Shown in pieces: positions 57,901 to 64,000 of a stretch of 64,000 nt of DNA. Location of the stretch: assembly GCF_000964685.1 (NCBI RefSeq), contig NZ_LANS01000001.1, forward strand, positions 1,116,001 to 1,180,000, given 5' to 3'. Under the pieces are notes generated by a model. The model ran no database searches. It was given only the letters and a program-made list of their open reading frames with translations, and was not told the origin of the DNA. Made by a program: the position numbers and the translations under genes. This stretch comes from Anaplasma phagocytophilum str. Webster (GTDB taxonomy: Bacteria; Pseudomonadota; Alphaproteobacteria; Rickettsiales; Anaplasmataceae). Position 1 is the stretch's first letter. Each line of letters starts with the position of its first letter.

Positions 57901-58443
57901 GAGCCTATAGCAACAATGGGTATGAAGCATAACTTGTAATGGTTTTTGCTAATAACTCATAGTTTCTTTTGCTGTATCATTATTATATGTTGTGCTCTGT
58001 TTACTTCTCTGAAAAGTGTTATCTTGGGTAAAGCAAGTAACAGGTATCGTGAAGACTTGCCGAGTAATTTCAAAAAGAAGCACATGCTCGTGATTATAAA
58101 GAAGATTGAATAAGAAACGCCTGCAAGGGTAGGGTATACGATAAGCAATTCATGAGATCTATGTATGAGAAGTATGCGGTGGTATTCATGCTAATAATAT
58201 CTGTATCGATTAATATTTTCATACCAAACTTTTATATGAAAAATAGAAAGGTTATATAGATGCAGTGGATATTATTACGTATTTACGTTTATGCCACTAA
58301 TTACATCTAGATGGAAATTGTATGTACACTTCAGTACTAGCGTAAAATTATTAAAGATGTAGCAAAGTCTTGAAAATTGCTCATACCATACCTATACTAG
58401 AGTGCGTACATAGTGCAATTAATAAACAGAGAGGCGTTGGTAT
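57901..58443. other. spacer upstream of rpoH
   Basis: About 540 bp, AT-rich, which should contain the rpoH promoter. GAGAGGCG about 10 bases before ATG 58444 is the ribosome binding site. Nothing else recognised. Confidence 0.45.
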
Positions 58444-59313
58444 ATGCTTACCGCATCTGGGTTATCGATGGGAGCAGATGATTTACTTGCATATATGGAG
58501 CAAGTAAGGGCTTTTCCTATGCTAACAGAGAGAGAAGAGAAGGAATGTGCAGAGAATTGGCATAAAAATAGATCGGTAGCTGACGCTCATAAGTTGGTAA
58601 CTAGCCATCTGAGGTTAGTGGTTAAAGTAGCAATGGGTTTTAGGAGTTATGGCCTTCCTCTCATGGAGTTAATAATGGAAGGAAACATAGGTCTGATGCA
58701 AGCAGTGAAGAAGTTCAATCCCGAATTGGGCTTCAGGTTGTCTACATATGCAATATGGTGGATAAAAGCGTCTATAAAAGACTATATACTGCGTTCCTGG
58801 TCGTGTATGCGTATAGGGACCACGCAGGCTCAGAAGAAGTTGTTTTTTAGTTTGAGGAAGATTAAAAGGAGAATATTAGGCTGTAGTGCTTCGGCCAGTC
58901 AGAGTGATATACGTGCTATAGCGGAGGAATGCGGTACTTCTGAAAAGGAAGTAGAGAGCATGGATAGGTTTTTCTCCAATAGGGACATATCACTCAGTGA
59001 CAAGGTCTGCTGTGAAAGTGGTACTGAGCTACAAGATCTTATACCATGTTCAAGCCCCAATCAGGAGGTTATGTACCTATCCCATGAGGAGAGTGTGATG
59101 AAAGATCAGATGGTAAAGGAGGCTTTATCTACGCTGGATGAAAGACATAGAGATATTTTTTCGCGAAGAAAGTTAAAGGAACATCCAGACACTCTAGAAA
59201 CGTTAAGTGAAGAATATGGAGTCTCAAAGGAAAGAATCAGGCAGATTGAGCTTCAATCTTTCAGTAAGGTAAGGTCTTTTGTAAACGCTAATAGATACAA
59301 GATATGCTGCTAG
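58444..59313 (+). CDS. rpoH: RNA polymerase heat-shock sigma factor (sigma-32)
   Basis: Directs RNA polymerase to heat-shock promoters. The protein has 289 aa. Region 2 runs through Leu-Ile-Met-Glu-Gly-Asn-Ile-Gly-Leu-Met-Gln-Ala-Val and Arg-Leu-Ser-Thr-Tyr-Ala-Ile-Trp-Trp-Ile. The RpoH box Gln-Lys-Lys-Leu-Phe-Phe-Ser-Leu-Arg is at residues 130-138, which separates it from RpoD. Region 4 has Glu-Glu-Tyr-Gly-Val-Ser-Lys-Glu-Arg-Ile-Arg-Gln-Ile-Glu. A second Met (residue 9) is a possible start. Alone in its transcription unit. Confidence 0.96.
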   Translation: MLTASGLSMGADDLLAYMEQVRAFPMLTEREEKECAENWHKNRSVADAHKLVTSHLRLVVKVAMGFRSYGLPLMELIMEGNIGLMQAVKKFNPELGFRLSTYAIWWIKASIKDYILRSWSCMRIGTTQAQKKLFFSLRKIKRRILGCSASASQSDIRAIAEECGTSEKEVESMDRFFSNRDISLSDKVCCESGTELQDLIPCSSPNQEVMYLSHEESVMKDQMVKEALSTLDERHRDIFSRRKLKEHPDTLETLSEEYGVSKERIRQIELQSFSKVRSFVNANRYKICC

Positions 59314-61363
59314 TTTATAGCGTCTACTGTGTTGGATTAGATTAAAGTCCGGTTTGAGGCTGATTTTCTGATAACATAAGTATGAGTAGATGTGCGGTAG
59401 TGTGTAAAGAGGTCATATGGATATGCTTCTGAGACATTATCTCAAAACACTGTTCTATTTGATAAGATATTTCTATTCTAGAAAGAGTAATCCTGGACAC
59501 GCGCTATGATGCCGTTCTTATAGAGACTTAGCTACCTGTGTGTTGTTAGGATAGATTCTTTAAAAATGCCGTAAATAGGCCTTAAAGTTACACCATTGTT
59601 TTCCAAAAATAGCGATAAGTATTTTCGTGCCCATTTAGATTAGAATAGTAAAGGAGTTGTGTGATATAAGCAGGTATCCCATCCACCGACCCATATCTAT
59701 ATAGTAGAATCATAATTAATATCTATACGTGATGTAGTGAAGAGGTAATTCTGCTATTCTTGCAAAATATGCCCATACAGTAAGTGCTCACATACACTTT
59801 AAACTGGATTCTACTAACAAGATTGAGTTCTAGTGTTAAGGTTGTGATGCAAGTCGAGCGCATTCAGATAGACGTAATAAGTTTTTCCAAAATCTTGAAG
59901 AGCTGACTAAAGGCAACTCAATCAAGGTTCCAGAGTTGGATCAGGTGCGTTCTTACAGAGCTCTCTATAAAAAGAGAAACTATTAAAAATGAGAGGGTAA
60001 TAGCATCATTTTATCTGAGTTATTCAGAGATAACTTCCCTTAATAACGGTGACGCATGGAGTTAAAACACATGAACCTTAAGGCAAGTAAAACACTCGCA
60101 GAAGAGAAGCTGCCTTCATATGAGTAGAAAACTAAATCCAAAACTTGTAAAGATCAGAGGCATAGTCCCGCTTGTATATAGCCAGATCTTTGAGAATCAG
60201 TCATGTATAATGATTATATCACATTAAATTCCCAACCTTAATACCATGATCCGATACATAAAATTACTCTAGACCTTTTTCTTTATCATGTAACCCGTAT
60301 AATAAGTTTTTCAGCAGTTTGCGTACAGTTTCTAGGTTTTAAAAAAGTTTTCCTCGCAGTGATAGATTATTTTAGGTTCCTCATATAAGTTTATCACATT
60401 CTGAGCTGTAGACTCAATTCCCTCAGTATTTCATTTTTTAAAGACAGAGTATTATTTGTAACTCCGTGCATATCATCTATTTCATGAAGATTTTAATACT
60501 TTTAAAAGAAAATTTTATCGGAAATCGTATACAAGATCACAACATATATGAGAGCTACTGATATTATTGTGCTAGCCTAACACTTCAAAGCAATTCCCAA
60601 GAATTCATAGATGCTATCCAAGATGCCTCGCTTTGGAAGGAGTGAAAATGACGCATGATATAATGCTAACGTCCGCGACGTATGCTCAACATCTACCAAT
60701 TTTTATTAGCGCAATGAGACCATGAGGATAACATGACGTTTTTATAAGGTATAGCTTTATATTGGAAAATACGCGGGAACTACAAAGAATATAAAAAACC
60801 TCCTTATATTGCCAAGCTGCATGTCAACTATGCGCATACAACTTATATCTCAATAAATAAGCTCGTGCCTATTAGTCTTAGAAATTTATGCTCTTCATTA
60901 AATTCCCTTCTAAAGGCTTTGAAAGAGAGCTTCATATGATATCTTTTTCCTCCTATGAACACCAGAGCAGGAAAAAGGATAAAGCAATTATTGCGGTGTT
61001 GTTATACACATTCCATTCATGTATAAACCACACATAACGCAAACAACACCACCAGAGGCGCTCCGTCACTCCATTCCCTGCTTCAGCACATAAACTTTAA
61101 AGACAGTAAAGTCGCACCGATTCTTTCCTATGCCACTTAGTGATTTGCAACTTTATAGCTAGGATAGTAGTGTAGCCTCCAAGATCTCGAGAGAAAACAT
61201 ACAAAACCAAAGACTTTCTACGCATGCAATAATAAACGTTTCTGCATAATCATGACAAAAAGCAGCAAACGCGCAGCTTAAAAGCTTTCCTGTTGTTGTA
61301 ATGCTCACTATCCCAACACTTTTCTAGGATAAAAATACACTGCAACAAAAAAAGCCTTAGATT
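59314..61363. other. 2-kb non-coding spacer with one coding-like scrap
   Basis: Between rpoH and the 3' end of the 671-aa gene. A frame at 59840-59986 is protein-like (next entry). At 60650 a 25-codon frame (Met-Thr-His-Asp-Ile-Met) follows GGAAGGAG but is too short to claim. Otherwise nothing. Confidence 0.45.
59840..59986 (+). pseudogene. coding-like 3' fragment, parent unknown
   Basis: Open from a stop at 59837 to TAA 59984-59986. Reads Arg-Asn-Lys-Phe-Phe-Gln-Asn-Leu-Glu-Glu-Leu-Thr-Lys-Gly-Asn and ends Tyr-Arg-Ala-Leu-Tyr-Lys-Lys-Arg-Asn-Tyr. It has no plausible start and is probably the tail of a lost gene. Confidence 0.3.
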
Positions 61364-63379
61364 TTATCGCGAGACACCACTTCCATGCCCTGATCTACTA
61401 CTTATTCTGCTACTACGCCCCCTAGGTGGAAGAACATCCACATACTCAGATTCCGCATTCTCATTAGCGGGCTCCTCCATAGCACTTATGGCCGAAGCGG
61501 TACCTATGCACCCAACAGCATCTATAGTTTTCAAATCACTTGCATTTAAGGCATACTCTTCTCTCGGCTTCGAGCCATCGTGGTCTCTAGATTCCCTATC
61601 ACCATGAAGTAACGGTACCCCATCTTCAGAATCTACCGCAGCACTTTGTCTCATATTCACGCACGCGAAAGATATGCAGAGGAAACCTAAAGTCGCAGCC
61701 ACGAAAGAAAGCACGAAGACGGATTGTATACTTAAAGTGATCCCTAACAATCCTCCAATACTCTCAAAAGGTATAGCCTCACTTCCATGTAGCATATACA
61801 GGCCCAGAGCGTATAATACAGAAAGCGCAGCGCATACAGCAAGAAAAATGCCGAATATATACATTGCTCTATTCAAATACCTACTTACATGTGATACTTC
61901 AGTCTTCGGCACACGCGGCAGCCAACGACCTTTTCTTCTTTCCACACCTTTGCCCACGCCCCTTCTCTCAAGGAAATTTCTAAAATCTATGTAAGTATCT
62001 ACCACATTGGACTGCATGATAAACTCAGTGAGATCTTTATATTGAGGATTATCCACGAAATTACGTAAGAACTTTATCCGCTCAAATAACAGCAAAGCTA
62101 TTTCCTTCGCATGAGCCATTACCTTCTTTCTATCGGTATCCTGACGACACACCCCTTCGCATATGTTACTCACTATATTTGATAGGAGTATTCCACCTTC
62201 TGCTGCATCATCACTTAAGCGCCTAATTTCCTCAGCAAGCGCCTCATAGTCTACCCCAAAACTACATCTCTGACGCGTGTGGTGACTCTCAATAAGTAAA
62301 TTAACAAGTTCCCTACCTTCAGCAGAACTTAGCAGGCCATCGGACAACTTATGATAAGTGACACTCTGCTTCAACAACGCAAACGATGCGCTCGTATTGA
62401 AAGAATACCCAACCCTTCCACTATTAAAAAGCATAGCTCCAACATTGTCAGTAGTTATGCCAATTTCATTATTCAGCAACATACTGACTAGTAACAGCCT
62501 TTCCGCATTCACTGCAGCGCTCTTCCTAATCTGAGCACTAACCTTACTGTTTACTATATGAGGCCATTCATCATCATTTTTCAACGACGCCAAGAGCTCA
62601 ACACGACTAAACGCAAGTGTCGCTGCAGATTCTGATCCACCAGACAAAACACTTCTGCGAATCTTATAATGCTTCGTCAAGCGAGGATTAAAATTGGATA
62701 ACAAGCGAAGCTTCCAAGCCACGTTAGATACATAACCAGGATCAAGAGGCTCATCCATAGAAAGTAAAGCCAGTAAATCGTCACGAGACCTAGTTAGGTT
62801 CATGCAAGTGCTACTGGTATATACGGCATACGCAACACCAACCAAGGCAGAACCTGACATTTTCGACATTGCCTTTAAAAGCTTGCGAGAGCACGTTTTA
62901 TATACCTCATCCCAGTTTAAAGTGCACTCCTCAGAAATATTTCCCGTATGCAATAATATTGCATCTACCACGTCACATACATCCTGCACAGCTTCACGAA
63001 GAGCATACGCAGGTGAAGACGGCGCTAGAAGGCTGCGCATCAGCGCCCCTCTCTCTTGAGGCATAAAAGCGCAAATAGCGACTAAATAACGACAGAGATT
63101 CTCCATGCCCTCTTCAGAAGCGATAGACCTCTTCAAGGCGGCTACTGCACAAGCCTCTCTCATACTGGGCACACCAATCTCGGCACCCGGTGTAGTGACA
63201 TCGTAGGAATATCTCAGCCCATGAAAAGTAGGGTGCACCCTAAGGATATACTTTGGGGCCATTCCCTTGAAGATTGCACGAATGATCGCCCTTACCACTA
63301 CTTCATTAACTACCCTTACGTCACGTTGCCCATCAGGACGCAATATCTCATTTGTAATTTCTTCAACTATTTTCCGCAT
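61364..63379 (-). CDS. membrane protein of unknown function, 671 aa, two hydrophobic segments
   Basis: I do not recognise the family. ATG 63379 has only a weak ribosome binding site. Residues 1-490 are helical, Ala/Leu/Arg-rich and soluble-looking. Two hydrophobic segments lie at about 507-528 and 541-575, separated by a short loop with Gly-Ser-Glu-Ala-Ile-Pro. The last 90 residues are acidic then Arg/Ser-rich, ending Gly-His-Gly-Ser-Gly-Val-Ser-Arg. The layout (large soluble domain, paired helices, soluble tail) parallels the 912-aa protein at 28.2 kb, and both have unusually low Lys relative to Arg. Likely an Anaplasmataceae-specific inner-membrane protein. Confidence 0.8.
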   Translation of the reverse strand: MRKIVEEITNEILRPDGQRDVRVVNEVVVRAIIRAIFKGMAPKYILRVHPTFHGLRYSYDVTTPGAEIGVPSMREACAVAALKRSIASEEGMENLCRYLVAICAFMPQERGALMRSLLAPSSPAYALREAVQDVCDVVDAILLHTGNISEECTLNWDEVYKTCSRKLLKAMSKMSGSALVGVAYAVYTSSTCMNLTRSRDDLLALLSMDEPLDPGYVSNVAWKLRLLSNFNPRLTKHYKIRRSVLSGGSESAATLAFSRVELLASLKNDDEWPHIVNSKVSAQIRKSAAVNAERLLLVSMLLNNEIGITTDNVGAMLFNSGRVGYSFNTSASFALLKQSVTYHKLSDGLLSSAEGRELVNLLIESHHTRQRCSFGVDYEALAEEIRRLSDDAAEGGILLSNIVSNICEGVCRQDTDRKKVMAHAKEIALLLFERIKFLRNFVDNPQYKDLTEFIMQSNVVDTYIDFRNFLERRGVGKGVERRKGRWLPRVPKTEVSHVSRYLNRAMYIFGIFLAVCAALSVLYALGLYMLHGSEAIPFESIGGLLGITLSIQSVFVLSFVAATLGFLCISFACVNMRQSAAVDSEDGVPLLHGDRESRDHDGSKPREEYALNASDLKTIDAVGCIGTASAISAMEEPANENAESEYVDVLPPRGRSSRISSRSGHGSGVSR

Positions 63380-63821
63380 CGTCTTGTTGTCTTAAGGATT
63401 AAAAAGGAATACATCCGATGCCATGAAGCGCACGCAGCTGCCACACACCACCGCATCCTAGATAACATAGATTAATACTTGCGGTCAAGACAAGAGCTAC
63501 AGCCTCAGCTAGACATTGCTATACGCTAAAAATTTAAAACGCGTATAGTTCTAGTGTAGCACTATATATACTATGTACAGTTGTATCGAAAACTTGAGTA
63601 TAAACTAAGGAAATTGCTGGAGAAAATAGGTTCACTAAACATAAGTTAAGTGTCGGCATTGTAATTTGCATACTATTCCGCTCTTATAAAAGCATGAGAG
63701 CAACTTTAGAAAAGATGGGAAATTCCTCTACTCAATTTCAGCATCAGTGAACGATTACATAGATTTGCAGATTCTACAAATATTAGAGTGCACTCACTCT
63801 ACGTGATGGATATGCTGATTA
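63380..63821. other. intergenic region
   Basis: About 440 bp upstream of the 671-aa gene and downstream of the partial gene at the window edge, both on the minus strand. It should carry the 671-aa gene's promoter. No terminator or repeat seen. Confidence 0.4.
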
Positions 63822-64000
63822 TTAGATTGTAAACTCAATACCAATAGATTCATATAGAGTACCATCCCGTTTAAAATCAATTTTATTTAGGTGTGGGAAA
63901 TTGGCTTCCATAAAAACACCAGCATATATCGACGTGATGCTACCTATTTTGTACTTAATTCCGAAATTGATACTACATGGAACTCCATTCCCTTTGTCTA
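63822..64000 (-). CDS. 3' end of a beta-strand-rich, probably outer-membrane protein (partial)
   Basis: Open minus-strand frame running off the window edge, stop at 63822-63824. The last 58 codons read with alternating hydrophobic residues: Ser-Ile-Asn-Phe-Gly-Ile-Lys-Tyr-Lys-Ile-Gly-Ser, Ser-Ile-Tyr-Ala-Gly-Val-Phe-Met-Glu-Ala, and the ending Ser-Ile-Gly-Ile-Glu-Phe-Thr-Ile. This is what C-terminal strands of an outer-membrane barrel look like, although the last residue is Ile rather than Phe. Which family cannot be said from this piece. Confidence 0.5.
   Translation of the reverse strand, partial: DKGNGVPCSINFGIKYKIGSITSIYAGVFMEANFPHLNKIDFKRDGTLYESIGIEFTI

Overview
The window looks like chromosomal DNA of an obligate intracellular member of the Anaplasmataceae, most likely an Anaplasma close to A. 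phagocytophilum. That assignment is inference. It rests on a circularly permuted two-piece tmRNA with an alphaproteobacterial tag, an alpha-type SspB, the scattering of single housekeeping genes on both strands, low GC, many long decayed spacers, and large lineage-specific helical proteins, one with in-frame tandem repeats. No IS element, CRISPR array or rRNA was seen.

Layout. From 0.2 to 16.7 kb almost everything is on the minus strand: folE, a small unknown gene, then five large proteins (about 566, 771, 845, 593 and 846 aa). They look like strongly diverged members of one family: polar or Ser-rich flanks, long all-helical cores, and in four of them a short Leu-Pro-Leu-Leu-Pro-Gly-Glu-like motif. 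One has a perfect-phase 135-bp duplication and another a ten-base G tract at its start. Their secretion as type IV effectors is only a hypothesis. From 18.6 to 20.3 kb comes an A-type Fe-S carrier, signal peptidase I and NuoI. From 21.9 to 26.9 kb are ileS, a Bcp peroxiredoxin and rsmE, followed by a decayed second copy of the rsmE 3' half. A 913-aa two-helix membrane protein and a 344-aa putative membrane/secreted protein precede nadD and pdxJ.

Between pdxJ and an HU gene (35.4-38.7 kb) lies a scrapyard: a diverged segmental duplication, one copy of which contains a 61-bp direct repeat enclosing a chimera of HU, pdxJ and ankyrin-repeat fragments, and then a 5' stub of acpS. From 39.1 to 41.8 kb are holB, tsaC and coaE. 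tRNA-Asn, the two-piece ssrA gene and sspB sit side by side at 43.1-44.2 kb, so the trans-translation tag RNA and the adaptor that delivers tagged proteins to ClpXP are adjacent. A broken, possible sixth family member follows.

From 46.2 to 54.0 kb is a dense core block: mreB facing away from truB-rpsO-pnp-(BioC/NDUFAF5-type methyltransferase)-lepA. After a 2.4-kb spacer comes an apparently intact but isolated phage terminase large subunit, then rpoH, a 2-kb spacer, a second two-helix membrane protein (671 aa), and at the right edge the 3' end of a beta-strand-rich, probably outer-membrane protein. Overall the window combines a conserved core with fast-changing family genes and visible stages of gene decay by duplication, frameshift and recombination.
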